NCBI GenBank assembly: GCA_903873135.1
Contig: CAIQNH010000233.1
Span: 1-55,552, forward strand
Direction of reading: 5' to 3'
Source of the DNA: an uncultured Actinomycetes bacterium
GTDB lineage: Bacteria; Actinomycetota; Acidimicrobiia; Acidimicrobiales; Microtrichaceae
DNA length: 55,552 nucleotides
Under the pieces are notes generated by a model. That model was not told the DNA's origin and did no database searches. It saw only the letters and a list, made by a program, of their open reading frames with translations. Shown here piece after piece: positions 33,119 to 41,933 of this stretch; within the stretch, counting starts at the first letter, position 1, and every line of letters starts with the position of its first letter. Both the position numbers and the translations under genes were made by a program.

Positions 33119-33958
33119 ATGCCCCCACCCCACCAGCGTCCGAGACCCCCCAGCTACGTGGACCACCAGCTCGCGGACTTCACGGCCACGGCGGGGACCA
33201 GGAGCAACCACCTGGGTCACTGGGACGACCCCGACCGTGTGGATCCGGGCGTCGACGTCCGGATCGCGCAGGAGCGGCTGGACGAGATCGTCCTCGAGAT
33301 GGCCGACGTGCGCGACGCGCACCGGGTGCTCGACGTCGGTTGTGGCTTCGGGGGGACGATGCTGGCGCTCGACCGGCGACTGCACGGTGCCGAGCTGCTC
33401 GGTCTGGACGTCGACCACCGCCAGCTCGTGACGGACCGCTGCCTGTCGCCCGGTCGACCCAACCGGTTCCACTGGCTCTGCGGCGACGGGAGCCGTCTGC
33501 CCGTCCGGTCGTCGTCGGTGGACCGGATCGTCTCCATCGAGGCGCTCTGGCACGTCCCCAGTCGTGAGCAGTTCCTGCAGGAGGCCGCCCGGGTGCTCGT
33601 CCCCGGGGGGCGGGTGGCCGTCGTCGACATCCTGGTGCAGCCGGGTGCCGGTTCGGTCGTCGGTGTCGACGACCTGACGGTCGAGGCCGAGCTGTCGTCG
33701 ACCTTCGATCCGTGGCCGGAGGTGTTCGGCTCGGTGGACCAGCTGGAGGAGCGGGCGGTCGCTGCTGGACTCCGTCCGCTCGGCCACGTCGACGCGACCC
33801 GCCAGACCGCACCGACGTACCTCGACCACGGCGACGCCCACCGTCGGCCCGGCGACGCAGCGTTCGCCGGCTCGGCGGGCGTCAGGATGTTCGTGGCGCT
33901 GCACCTCGCCGGTGCGCTCCGGGTCGTCTACGCATCCTTCGAGCGGCCCCGTGGGTGA
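33119..33958 (+). CDS. Class I SAM-dependent methyltransferase (type 11-like)
   Basis: 279 residues from ATG at 33119. Motif I V-L-D-V-G-C-G-F-G-G (70-79) binds SAM. Further blocks are D-V-D-H near 100, the F-H-W-L-C-G-D-G motif, and P-G-G-R-V-A-V-V-D in the post-I region. The N-terminal H-L-G-H-W-D is seen in small-molecule C- or O-methyltransferases acting on lipids and terpenoids. It is divergent from the cyclase-like gene with a 95-base gap. A 204-base gap follows before the GT2 gene, holding a loose inverted repeat (33992-33998 with 34016-34022). The substrate is unknown. Confidence 0.85.
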   Translation: MPPPHQRPRPPSYVDHQLADFTATAGTRSNHLGHWDDPDRVDPGVDVRIAQERLDEIVLEMADVRDAHRVLDVGCGFGGTMLALDRRLHGAELLGLDVDHRQLVTDRCLSPGRPNRFHWLCGDGSRLPVRSSSVDRIVSIEALWHVPSREQFLQEAARVLVPGGRVAVVDILVQPGAGSVVGVDDLTVEAELSSTFDPWPEVFGSVDQLEERAVAAGLRPLGHVDATRQTAPTYLDHGDAHRRPGDAAFAGSAGVRMFVALHLAGALRVVYASFERPRG

Positions 33959-34162
33959 GGCTCGGTCGGAGCGACGGCCCCCACCGTGGATCCGGCGGCC
34001 CCGGCGTGGGAGGATCCGCCGGGTGGACCACCCAGACACCCGCTGGTCCGCCGTCGGTGCCGTCACCCCGTCGGCGGGGTGCCCCGTCGCTGGAGCGCTC
34101 GCTCCGGCGGTCGTGACGAGCGTGGACCACCGGTGCGTGGCCCTCCTCGGGGAGGGTTCGGC

Positions 34163-35113
34163 GTGGCTGCGGTGAGCGAGTCCGTCTCGGTGCTGGTCCC
34201 GGTGCTGAACGGCGAGCGGACCATCGGCGAGCTGGTCGCCCGCACCCGAGCTGTGCTCGACGACCACGGTCGGGAGCACGAGATCATCCTCATCGACGAC
34301 GGCAGCACCGACGGCTCCTGGCAGGTCATGGACGAGCTCGCCCGTGCGGAGTCCGACGTCGTCGCCATCGGCCTCAGTCAGAACTTCGGGCAGCACAACG
34401 CGCTGCTCTGCGGCATCCGTGCCGCCCGGATGGACACGATCGTGACGATCGACGACGACCTGCAGCACCCGCCGAGCGAGGTCCCGCTGCTCCTCGACGC
34501 CATCGTCCCCGGCGTCGACCTGGTCTACGGGCGCGCGCAGCACTACCGCCACGGCGTGTTCCGCCGAGCGAGCATGGTGATCCTGAAGTTCCTGCTCGAG
34601 CGCTGGTTCCGGGTGCCCTTCGCCCAGCAGACCACGTCGTTCAGGGCGTTCCGAACCTCCCTCCGTGATGCGTTCGACGAGTCGCCGGGTCGCGAGTTCT
34701 CCCTCGACGCACTGCTGATCGCCTCGACCCGGAACGTCACCAGCGTCGTCGTGCGCCACGACCCCAGACGGACCGAGCGGTCGAGGCACACGCTCGGGAC
34801 GCTGATGCGCCACGTGACGGACTCCATCGCCGGGTCGTCGTTCGCTCCGTTGTTCTTCGCCTCGGCCGTGGGTGCCCTCTCCCTCGGCGCAGGACTGCTC
34901 GGTGCGCTCGGGTGGGCCGTGGCTGCCGTGGGCGGAGCCCAGCCGTCGCCCTGGTGGATCGCCGCATCGGTCGTCGGGGTGCTGTGGGGCGTCACCCTCG
35001 TGGCGCTGGGACTGCTCGGCAACTACGCGGCCCGACTCCTGATGCGCTCCAGTGGTCGTCGCGCGTTCGTGGTGGCCCGGTCCACAGGTCTGGAGGGTCG
35101 GCCTCCCGAGTGA
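34163..35113 (+). CDS. GT2 polyprenyl-phosphate glycosyltransferase (GtrB/DPM-like)
   Basis: 316 residues from GTG at 34163, six bases after GGGAGGG. GT-A motifs: V-L-V-P-V-L-N-G-E, I-D-D-G-S-T-D-G-S-W, N-F-G-Q-H-N-A and the D97-D-D99-L-Q-H-P-P metal site. Two membrane helices lie near the C-terminus (about 225-250 and 262-290). This architecture is that of bactoprenol glucosyltransferases and dolichol-phosphate mannose synthases, which make lipid-linked sugar donors at the cytoplasmic face. It starts a three-gene GTGA-linked operon with a PhyH gene and a polytopic membrane protein that might use the donor outside. The sequence is distinct from the other DPM-like GT2 at 17876. Confidence 0.88.
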   Translation: MAAVSESVSVLVPVLNGERTIGELVARTRAVLDDHGREHEIILIDDGSTDGSWQVMDELARAESDVVAIGLSQNFGQHNALLCGIRAARMDTIVTIDDDLQHPPSEVPLLLDAIVPGVDLVYGRAQHYRHGVFRRASMVILKFLLERWFRVPFAQQTTSFRAFRTSLRDAFDESPGREFSLDALLIASTRNVTSVVVRHDPRRTERSRHTLGTLMRHVTDSIAGSSFAPLFFASAVGALSLGAGLLGALGWAVAAVGGAQPSPWWIAASVVGVLWGVTLVALGLLGNYAARLLMRSSGRRAFVVARSTGLEGRPPE

Positions 35114-36087
35114 GCGCCTCCGTCGCGGCGGAGTGGATCCGCAGGACGTGGGGTACCCTCGAGGAGGTGTTCCGGGCCCGCCGACGACCTGTTGCGAGCG
35201 GCGACCAGCCGCCCGCCGGACCCGGTGGTCCGGCGGTGGACAGCGAGCGCCCGGAGGCCGGGGAGCACACGGTCGAGGCCGGTCTCCGGGATCGGGGCTA
35301 CGTCACGGTGGACCTGCTCGACGAGGCGGAGCTCCACGAGGTGCGGGCCGTCCGCGACCGCCTCGGCGCCGCACCGGGGGATCCTCGCACGGGGTTGTTC
35401 AACGACACGTGGTCGACCGACACCGACTACAAGCGGGCGGTCTCGGAAGCGATGGACCGGCTGTTCGCACCGGCCGTGCAGCGGGTGGTGCCCGACCACC
35501 GGTCCCTCGGTTTCGTCCACGTCGTGAAGTGGCCGGGCGACGCCGGCGACGTGGTGGCGCACCGGGATCCGACCTTCGTCGACGAGGACCACTTCCGCTC
35601 GATGATGGTCTGGTGCGCGTTGGACGACGTGACCGTCGAGACGGGTGCGCTGTGGGTCGTGCCGGGCAGTCACCGAGCGGCGACGGGCGTGCGCGGCCAC
35701 CAGTGCGAGGAGAACCTGTACCCGGAGGTGAGCGCGGATCGCCCACGGTACGCCGTACCCCTCGAGCTGCGGGCCGGGTCGGCCGTCCTCTACGACCACG
35801 CACTGGTCCACACGTCCGGCCCGAACCGCTCGTCCGACGAACGGGTCGCGATCGCCGGGGTGCTCGTCCCGGACTCCGCCGCGCCCCGCTACGCCGTTCC
35901 GAACGGCCCTGCTGAGCTCAGCACGGTCGCCATCGACGAGCAGTTCTTCATCGACCACCGGCTCAGCCACCTGGATCTGGACGCCGTCGCTGCGTCGTGC
36001 GCGCCGCTCGGCACCGCAGCGCGCCGGGAACGACCACCGGTCGAGGAGCTCGGGTCCTCGTCGACACCTGTCGCTCGTCGAGGGTGA
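35110..36087 (+). CDS. PhyH-family Fe(II)/2-oxoglutarate dioxygenase (copy 5)
   Basis: 325 residues from GTG at 35110, which overlaps the GT2 stop as GTGA. GTG at 35167 is an alternative, seven bases after TACCCT and preceded by GAGGAG. The domain starts near residue 55 with an extended variable N-terminus. The triad is complete: His151-x-Asp153 in V-V-A-H-R-D-P, His234 in L-V-H-T-S-G-P-N, and Arg245. It is the most distant of the five PhyH paralogues. Coupling to a polyprenyl-phosphate glycosyltransferase suggests that it modifies the sugar or the lipid carrier product of that enzyme, but this is inference from gene order. Confidence 0.84.
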   Translation: MSASVAAEWIRRTWGTLEEVFRARRRPVASGDQPPAGPGGPAVDSERPEAGEHTVEAGLRDRGYVTVDLLDEAELHEVRAVRDRLGAAPGDPRTGLFNDTWSTDTDYKRAVSEAMDRLFAPAVQRVVPDHRSLGFVHVVKWPGDAGDVVAHRDPTFVDEDHFRSMMVWCALDDVTVETGALWVVPGSHRAATGVRGHQCEENLYPEVSADRPRYAVPLELRAGSAVLYDHALVHTSGPNRSSDERVAIAGVLVPDSAAPRYAVPNGPAELSTVAIDEQFFIDHRLSHLDLDAVAASCAPLGTAARRERPPVEELGSSSTPVARRG

Positions 36088-37445
36088 GACCTCAGGTGGG
36101 ACGAGGGAGCGACACGGTCGAACCGTCGCCGGCGGCCGGTCGGTCGGTGACCGACCCGGAGCGCTCCGCCGGCGGGGTGGGGACGTGGCTCGGGTTCGAC
36201 GTGGCGGTGCTGGCCGTCGCGCTCCTCCACGCGCTCGTGTTCGCCCCGGTGGTGCTCTCGGCGCTGTTCCGGCCGAGGATGGTCGTCCCGAACCTCTGGC
36301 TCGGGCACGCAGCGATGATCTCCGAGACGTTCCGGGATCCGCTCAGTCCCAACCAGCCCCACTTCGGTTGGCACCTCGCCAGCCGCGTCGTGGACGTGGT
36401 GCTGCCCGGCAGCGACCCACGGGTCGCAGCCGCGGTCGTCTCGATCGTGGCGGCGGCCGGCCTCGGTGCGGCGCTCTACTGGATCCTCCGTCACACCGAC
36501 GACGGCTCCGAACTGCTCTCCCGCTGGGCGGCGGCGGGGGTGAGCGTCGCCGTCGCGCTCATGGAGAGTCCGGCGGCCATCCAGGGGTGGGAGGCGCTCC
36601 TCACCCCGCGGTCCCGGTTCGTGCCGATGTACTACTCGTTCGTCCCGACGACGCCGGCGGCGATGGGACTGAACGTCGCGCTCGTGTGGGTGAGCGCGCA
36701 GTTCGTTCGGGGCCGGCTCCCGGCCCGGAGGCGTCTGCTGCTGCCCCTGCTCGTCGTGGCGACGGCGATCGTGAAGCCGAGTCTGGTCCCCGCGCTCGCA
36801 GTGGTCGTGCCCGTGTGCGTCCTGCTCGTCCGGCGAACGAGGCTCGGGCTGGTGGACGAACGCCACGGGAGCGTCGCCGACGCGATCCGACTCGTCACCG
36901 TGCCGGCCGTCCTCGTCCTGGCGTTCCAGTTCTCGATCGCCATCTGGTTGAGTCCGGCGGACCGCACGGGCGGCGTCGAGCTGCGACCGTTCTGGGAGCT
37001 GGGTGAGATGGGTGGCTTCGGCTGGCAGTTCTGGCTGGTCCTACTGTTCCCCGTGGTGGCGCTGGCCCTGCTGCGTCGACGGCTGCTCGACGACGTCGCC
37101 GTCCTCCTCGGTCTCGGTCTGTTCTCGGTCGGGCTCGTGGCCACCCTGCTCTTCGCCCGTTCCGGACTCACGGTCTACAAGGGCGCGAACGGCGGCGACA
37201 TCCTCCAGCTCGCCGCCGCAGGCGCCACCGTCCTGCTCGTCTACTCGATCCGTCGGGTGATCGTCCTCACCCGTGAGCGCTCGATGTCCCGGACGCTGGC
37301 CGTGGTGCTCGCGCTGGTGCTGGTGCCGTACCTGGTGGCGGGGGTGTCGACCTACCGGTGCCAGTCGGGACTCGTCGCGTGCTACCCGGCCGAGCTCGCA
37401 CCGCCCTGGCCCCAGTCGCCCCTGTCCGGTCAGGTCGGGGGCTGA
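36084..37445 (+). CDS. Polytopic membrane protein, possible GT-C-like enzyme
   Basis: 453 residues from GTG at 36084 by GTGA overlap with the PhyH gene. About ten hydrophobic segments span residues 15-435. A short loop after the first helix contains R-P-R-M-V-V-P-N-L-W, followed by a conserved-looking D-P-L-S-P-N-Q-P-H-F-G-W segment. A K-P-S motif follows another helix, and A-K-P-S occurs in the same place in the protein at 43376. Position behind a DPM-like GT2 fits a GT-C glycosyltransferase that uses polyprenyl-phosphate sugar at the outer face, but no diagnostic loop motif was recognised. Cys residues in the C-terminal loop (Y-R-C-Q-S-G-L-V-A-C) could form a disulfide. Confidence 0.6.
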   Translation: MRPQVGRGSDTVEPSPAAGRSVTDPERSAGGVGTWLGFDVAVLAVALLHALVFAPVVLSALFRPRMVVPNLWLGHAAMISETFRDPLSPNQPHFGWHLASRVVDVVLPGSDPRVAAAVVSIVAAAGLGAALYWILRHTDDGSELLSRWAAAGVSVAVALMESPAAIQGWEALLTPRSRFVPMYYSFVPTTPAAMGLNVALVWVSAQFVRGRLPARRRLLLPLLVVATAIVKPSLVPALAVVVPVCVLLVRRTRLGLVDERHGSVADAIRLVTVPAVLVLAFQFSIAIWLSPADRTGGVELRPFWELGEMGGFGWQFWLVLLFPVVALALLRRRLLDDVAVLLGLGLFSVGLVATLLFARSGLTVYKGANGGDILQLAAAGATVLLVYSIRRVIVLTRERSMSRTLAVVLALVLVPYLVAGVSTYRCQSGLVACYPAELAPPWPQSPLSGQVGG

Positions 37446-37492
37446 CCACCGACGTCCAGGTGGATCCCGTCGCGTGGGCGACGACCGCAGGC

Positions 37493-38800
37493 TCAGTCAG
37501 ACCGGTCGCCGCCGGATCCCGGCGGGTGGGTTCCGGAGGCGGGCCCGAGCGTCACGCTGGGGACCGGGCGCAGCCGGGCCAGGCTCCGGGTGAGTCGGTG
37601 GAGGGAGCCGGGACGAACCCCCGGGTGGCACGGCAGGTAGAGGGCGTGTCGCTTGACCGCCCGGGCGACGGGGTGGCGGCACGCTGACGGCTCGCAGTCG
37701 CACACCAGTCGGAGGTTCGTGCCGGCCGTGTCGAACCCGTCTGCCGCGAGACCACGCTGCACCCGCTCGACGTCCTCGATGTAGGCGACGCACTGCCAGT
37801 GCACGTGGTGGCCGCCGGTGGAGCCGGTGGGCACCGGGACGCCGAGGTACCGGAGTGTGGCCCGGATCTGCTCGGCGTTCGCCACTCTGATCCGGTCCGT
37901 GGCGGCGACCCCGGGGAGCAGTTCGAGGCCAGCGGCCGCCTGCTGCGAGGTGAAGCGTTCGAACCAGGGGTCGCCCGGTTCGGTCGACGCCGTCGGCGGC
38001 CGCTTCGCTCCGGAGATCGTCTGCTCGACACCGGGGTGCCGACGCCGCAGCCAACGGACGAGTGGGAACGTCGCCACGGTCCACGCCGCTCGGCTGCTGG
38101 TGACGTTCCAGACCAGCGTGCCCGAGACCTTGGCGAGGAGTCGCGACCGAGGGGTGGCCCGGAGCCGACCCTGGGCGAGGCGGAGTCGGGCGGCGAGTTC
38201 CGGATCGTCGGTCACGGCGAGTCCGCCGCCGTAGGTGTCGAGGGTCTTGGTCGCGGACGAGCTGTAGATGCCGACGTCACCGAAGGTTCCGGCCGGTCGT
38301 CCGTCGATCGTGGCACCGAGGTTGTGCGAGAAGTCCTCCACGACCCGGGCGCCCACGGCCCGAGCCGCCTCGACGATCGGTGTCGGGTCCGATGCGATCC
38401 CGAACAGGTAGGTGAGCATCACCACCTTCGTCCGTTCGTTCAGTCGCTCGGCGAGCTGGACCGGATCGAACAGCAGCGTGCCCGGGTCGATGTCCACCAC
38501 GACGGGCCGACACCCGACGCTGCGCACGGCGTCGACCATCGGCTGGATCGTGATGGGGGGGAGGACGACCTCGGAGTCCGGCGGGAGGTCCATCGCCTGC
38601 AGCGTCGCCAGGAAGGCCGACCTGGCGAACGGGAAGGCGACGCACGTCCCGACGCCGACGTACTCGGCGAACCGTCGTTCGAACGTGGTGACGGCGACCA
38701 CAGCCCCGGTGTCGCCGGCCCGTCGACCTGCAGCGGCACGGAGCAGGTTCCGCACGTCGAAGCTGATGGAGTGGTTGATGCAGGTTCGTGCGACGGCCAC
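37493..38800 (-). CDS. DegT-family PLP aminotransferase, divergent
   Basis: 435 residues from GTG at 38800, which lies nine bases after GGGAGGGTGAG and five bases from the GMC stop. Core motifs: V-A-F-P-F-A-R-S-A-F (phosphate-binding region), V-V-E-D156-F-S-H-N-L-G, and Lys185 in Y-S-S-S-A-T-K-T-L-D-T-Y-G-G-G. The canonical G-S-x-T/A-K in the first family motif is altered. The C-terminal region carries C-D-C-E-P-S-A-C and further His/Cys residues not usual in the family, possibly a metal site. It is the last gene of a methyltransferase-membrane-GMC-DegT operon. A keto-sugar or keto-lipid made by the oxidoreductase could be its substrate. Confidence 0.82.
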   Translation of the reverse strand: MAVARTCINHSISFDVRNLLRAAAGRRAGDTGAVVAVTTFERRFAEYVGVGTCVAFPFARSAFLATLQAMDLPPDSEVVLPPITIQPMVDAVRSVGCRPVVVDIDPGTLLFDPVQLAERLNERTKVVMLTYLFGIASDPTPIVEAARAVGARVVEDFSHNLGATIDGRPAGTFGDVGIYSSSATKTLDTYGGGLAVTDDPELAARLRLAQGRLRATPRSRLLAKVSGTLVWNVTSSRAAWTVATFPLVRWLRRRHPGVEQTISGAKRPPTASTEPGDPWFERFTSQQAAAGLELLPGVAATDRIRVANAEQIRATLRYLGVPVPTGSTGGHHVHWQCVAYIEDVERVQRGLAADGFDTAGTNLRLVCDCEPSACRHPVARAVKRHALYLPCHPGVRPGSLHRLTRSLARLRPVPSVTLGPASGTHPPGSGGDRSD

Positions 38801-38804
38801 CGGC

Positions 38805-40388
38805 TCACCCTCCCCGCACGGACTCGTGGACGATCCGGGTGGCGTTGGCCATGGTGACCAGGGCCAACGTCGTCGCCGGGATCGACGGCAGGACCGACGC
38901 GTCGACGACGTGGGTCCGCTCGAAGCCCCGGGGCCGACCCAGCACGTCGGTGTCGATCGGCGCCCCGTTCCGGGCCAGCATGGGCATGGATCCACCGAAG
39001 TGCCAGGAGATGGGTTCCGGTCCGACCATGGGTCCGACGGGCGGGAGCAACCGCAGACCGGCGCGGGCCAGCAGCCTGCGGAGGTGACCGGCTGTCCGCC
39101 TCGCCGTGGCCGGGAACGACGGCATCGGGACGGTGTCGACGACCATCCGGTGACCCGCCGGTTCGTCACGTTCGAGCGTCAGCACGTGGTGTCCGGCCTC
39201 GTCGGAGTGCATGGAGCAGAGCGCGACCAGGAACTGCCGGGCGACCCGGTCGGTCGCCCGTCGCGGCAGGTGGAGGCGGGCGGCGAGGTGCGCCAACCGG
39301 GCGGTCGCCAGTTCGTTCGGCGGCGACACCTGGACGTGGATCCAGTGCGGCGACGACGGGGTCCGGAACTCGATGAAGCAGGCGGCGAGCGTCATGGCCG
39401 CCGTCGGTTGCGGCACCCGACCCGGGACCAGGAGGGGGGCGACGAACCCCTGGGTCGACAGGAGCGGAACCGGGTGGTCCCACAGTTCGAGGCTCTCGAG
39501 CACGATCCTGGTCGAGTTGATCGGCCCGCAGGCCACGAACAGTCGGTCGCCGGTGATCCGTTCGATCCGTCCGTCAGCGGTGACGCAGCGGACCGTGACC
39601 CGTCCCGACGTCTCCTCGATCGTCCGCACCGTCAGGCCGGGGCGGTACTCGACGCGGCCCGACGCCACGAGCGGATCCAGGTGGTGCGTCGAGGCGTCGA
39701 TCGACCCGTAGGCGCAGCCGCTGTGGCACATGCCGCAGTACCGGCACGACCTGGGTGAGTCGTGTCCGCCGGTGACGGCCAGTCGGGAGCGCCCGAACAC
39801 GACGGTCGGATCGCTCCTGAGCGGCGAGGACTCGAGCCGGTCGAGGGCGAGCTGGGCGGAGGGCGGGATCGCCAACTGGTCGATCGAGTCCCGGTAGACG
39901 GGGAACTCGGCCTCGAGTCCGTCCCGGGCTCCGGACAGTGGCATCGTCCGGAGCACCTGTCGGTAGTGGGGTTCGAGGTCGGCCCGGTCGATCGGCCACC
40001 CGTCCATGTCGCTGTCGTGTGTCGGCAGCACGGCCGCGCCCCAGACGTTGCTCCGTCCTCCCCGTGCGAGCGAGGCCACCGGCGCGTACGGGAACCGTCG
40101 GGTGGTCGGCAGCGGGGGCGCGTCGTCCGGCTCGTAGACGTGGTCCGATCCGAAGTCGAGCCGCCTCGGGAGCGGGTCCCCCAGGGTCGGGTTGCGGCTG
40201 ACGAGTTCGACACTCGCCCGGTCCCAGTCGGGTGGGTCGAGCCCGCCGAGTCGCTCGACCAGCCGGAGGCGGTCGTGGTCGAGCACCCGACCGACGTCGA
40301 CCACCACGGTGGACCGACCCAGGCGGGCGAGCTCCGTCGCAGCGGCGACGCCGGCGTGGCCGCTGCCGACGACGATCGCGTCGGTCAC
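38805..40388 (-). CDS. GMC-type FAD-dependent oxidoreductase
   Basis: 527 residues from GTG at 40388. The Rossmann FAD motif A-I-V-V-G-S-G-H-A-G is at residues 4-13. A cysteine-rich C-R-Y-C-G-M-C-H-S-G-C-A-Y-G block follows in the middle, as in gluconate-dehydrogenase-like GMC proteins. The C-terminal substrate region contains W-H-F-G-G-S, with the His probably acting as base, and the terminal D-A-S-V-L-P-S-I-P segment that binds FAD. GMC enzymes oxidise alcohols to ketones or aldehydes. The next gene is a DegT aminotransferase, so alcohol oxidation followed by transamination on one substrate is a coherent pair of steps. It is upstream of the DegT gene in the same operon. Confidence 0.87.
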   Translation of the reverse strand: MTDAIVVGSGHAGVAAATELARLGRSTVVVDVGRVLDHDRLRLVERLGGLDPPDWDRASVELVSRNPTLGDPLPRRLDFGSDHVYEPDDAPPLPTTRRFPYAPVASLARGGRSNVWGAAVLPTHDSDMDGWPIDRADLEPHYRQVLRTMPLSGARDGLEAEFPVYRDSIDQLAIPPSAQLALDRLESSPLRSDPTVVFGRSRLAVTGGHDSPRSCRYCGMCHSGCAYGSIDASTHHLDPLVASGRVEYRPGLTVRTIEETSGRVTVRCVTADGRIERITGDRLFVACGPINSTRIVLESLELWDHPVPLLSTQGFVAPLLVPGRVPQPTAAMTLAACFIEFRTPSSPHWIHVQVSPPNELATARLAHLAARLHLPRRATDRVARQFLVALCSMHSDEAGHHVLTLERDEPAGHRMVVDTVPMPSFPATARRTAGHLRRLLARAGLRLLPPVGPMVGPEPISWHFGGSMPMLARNGAPIDTDVLGRPRGFERTHVVDASVLPSIPATTLALVTMANATRIVHESVRGG

Positions 40389-40403
40389 CGGATCCCTCCG
40401 GGG

Positions 40404-40415
40404 GTCGGTACCGAC
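40404..40415. repeat. 12-base perfect palindrome in the GMC upstream gap
   Basis: GTCGGTACCGAC lies in the 67-base gap between the membrane protein gene and the GMC gene. It may be an operator or a weak transcript hairpin. Single palindromes of this length occur by chance in GC-rich DNA. Confidence 0.25.
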
Positions 40416-40455
40416 TGCCGGTGCCCCGAGAAGCTCCGGGGGGCTCGGTCGAGGG

Positions 40456-41130
40456 TCACTCGGCTCCGGAGCCCAGGGCGGCGGCCACGTCGTCGTCGGC
40501 CCGGACCCCCCGGCTCCCGTTGCGACGCTTCCTGAGCCACAGCGCGATCGGAACCGCGACGAGGCTGAGCACGGCGAGTCCCACGGTGGCCGGTCCCGGG
40601 AACGCGATGCCCACGGCGACGAGCGCACCCTGCACGGCGCTGAGCAGTCCCAGCGCCGTGGCGACGACGAGGGCGTAGACGGTGAGCTCCCGTCGGCTCC
40701 GCCGGACGGGGCCCAGGTGACGCGCCCACGTCGTGACAGCGGTGCCCCCCAGCACGGCGAGGCCCGGGACGAAGGCGGGGTGGACCGGGCCTCGATCGGC
40801 CAGCCACGACTGCAGGCGCTCCCGACCCTCGGCGGCGATGCGGCGTCGTCGCCCGGGTGCGGACGTGACGAGGATCGCTGCCGAGACCCCGGCTGCTGCC
40901 TCGATGGCCAGGGTGGTGAGCCCGTAGGCCAGGGCGGCGGCTCCCGGTGAGCCGAACGCGACCAGGGACCAGGCGAGCACGGCGAGTCGCACCGGTTGGC
41001 TCGCCGGGGACAGCTCGAAGATGACGAGGAACCACAGCACCGACTGCACGCCCAGCGGCGGAGCCGGCCGGAGAGCCGTCGCCGGTGTCGGGTCGTGGCG
41101 CGCCTCCACTGCCTCTGCTCCGGTCCTCAC
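40456..41130 (-). CDS. Small polytopic membrane protein of unknown function
   Basis: 224 residues from GTG at 41130, in GTGA overlap with the methyltransferase gene. About four to five hydrophobic segments are visible (near 28-45, 50-70, 76-90, 118-133, 150-172, 176-196). The loops are basic (R-R-R-R, R-R-S-R-R). No family motif was recognised. A TTDA-like cofactor role or transport function cannot be proposed. The operon context (methyltransferase before, GMC oxidoreductase and DegT after) suggests a membrane-associated partner of that pathway. Confidence 0.6.
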   Translation of the reverse strand: MRTGAEAVEARHDPTPATALRPAPPLGVQSVLWFLVIFELSPASQPVRLAVLAWSLVAFGSPGAAALAYGLTTLAIEAAAGVSAAILVTSAPGRRRRIAAEGRERLQSWLADRGPVHPAFVPGLAVLGGTAVTTWARHLGPVRRSRRELTVYALVVATALGLLSAVQGALVAVGIAFPGPATVGLAVLSLVAVPIALWLRKRRNGSRGVRADDDVAAALGSGAE

Positions 41131-41933
41131 CCGGCGTCACGGGTGGCGCCGCCCGCACCGGGTGGTCGGACGGCCGACTCCGTGCCTCGTCGTGCCACCA
41201 CCCAGCACCCGGTGCCCCTCGGAGGGCGGACTCCTCGTCGGGCGGCGGCGTGCTCGACTCGGGCGAACTGGTAGGCGGCCCGGTCGAGGCTGCGGTTCGC
41301 GAGCTCGGTCGGTGGGTGGTCGGCGGGCTTCGGTCGCCGTCGGCTCTGCCAGGCCAGCAGTCGTGCGATCGGCCAGGCCCAACCGTGGACGTACCGGGCG
41401 TCGACGACGAGGAGACCGCTGGAACGGACGGAGTCGGTGAGGTCGTCCAGTTCGAACCTGCGGACGCTGCTCCCCGAGAGGTCGATCTGTCGCCGGAGCC
41501 GTTCGTCGGCCGGCTCGTCGATCAGGAGCCCCCCACCGGGTGCGACCTTCGCTGCGAGGCGTCGGACGGCCGCTGACGGATCGGGAACCGACTCCTGGTT
41601 CAGGGCCCCGAAGCAGCACACGAGGTCGAAGGTCCGGTCGCCGAGGAGCTCGTCCAGATCGTCGAGTCCGCCCAGGTGGAACGTCGCGTCCGGCACCCGC
41701 TCGCCCAGGTACCGGCCGGCGACCGGGGACGGGTCGATCGCCGTGACCGGCCCGACGGCGGCCAGCGTCGCGGTCGTGCCTCCGGGTCCACACCCGACGT
41801 CCAGGACCGTGTGGCGACCGTCTCGCTGGATCCCGAGTCGGTGGAGCGCGTCGTCGATCTGGAGCCGTCGGGCGCGAAAGAACCAGTGCCACGTGTCGAT
41901 GGACGCGAGCCCCTCGATCTGGTCGCTCAACAT
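41127..41933 (-). CDS. Class I SAM-dependent methyltransferase
   Basis: 268 residues from ATG at 41933. The N-terminal motif T-W-H-W-F-F-R-A-R-R precedes the SAM fold and occurs in methyltransferases of glycan and lipid clusters. Motif I is V-L-D-V-G-C-G-P-G-G (43-52); D-L-V-C-C-F-G-A-L and P-G-G-G-L-L-I follow. It begins an operon with a membrane protein, a GMC oxidoreductase and a DegT aminotransferase. TACAGT on the minus strand about 36 bases before the start is a weak -10 candidate. The 150-base gap before the RCC1 gene shows nothing else clear. Confidence 0.83.
   Translation of the reverse strand: MLSDQIEGLASIDTWHWFFRARRLQIDDALHRLGIQRDGRHTVLDVGCGPGGTTATLAAVGPVTAIDPSPVAGRYLGERVPDATFHLGGLDDLDELLGDRTFDLVCCFGALNQESVPDPSAAVRRLAAKVAPGGGLLIDEPADERLRRQIDLSGSSVRRFELDDLTDSVRSSGLLVVDARYVHGWAWPIARLLAWQSRRRPKPADHPPTELANRSLDRAAYQFARVEHAAARRGVRPPRGTGCWVVARRGTESAVRPPGAGGATRDAG

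Noticed and set aside
37469-37482. GTCGC-GTGG-GCGAC hairpin between convergent genes as a terminator.
   Set aside because: The stem has only five bases and no other support.
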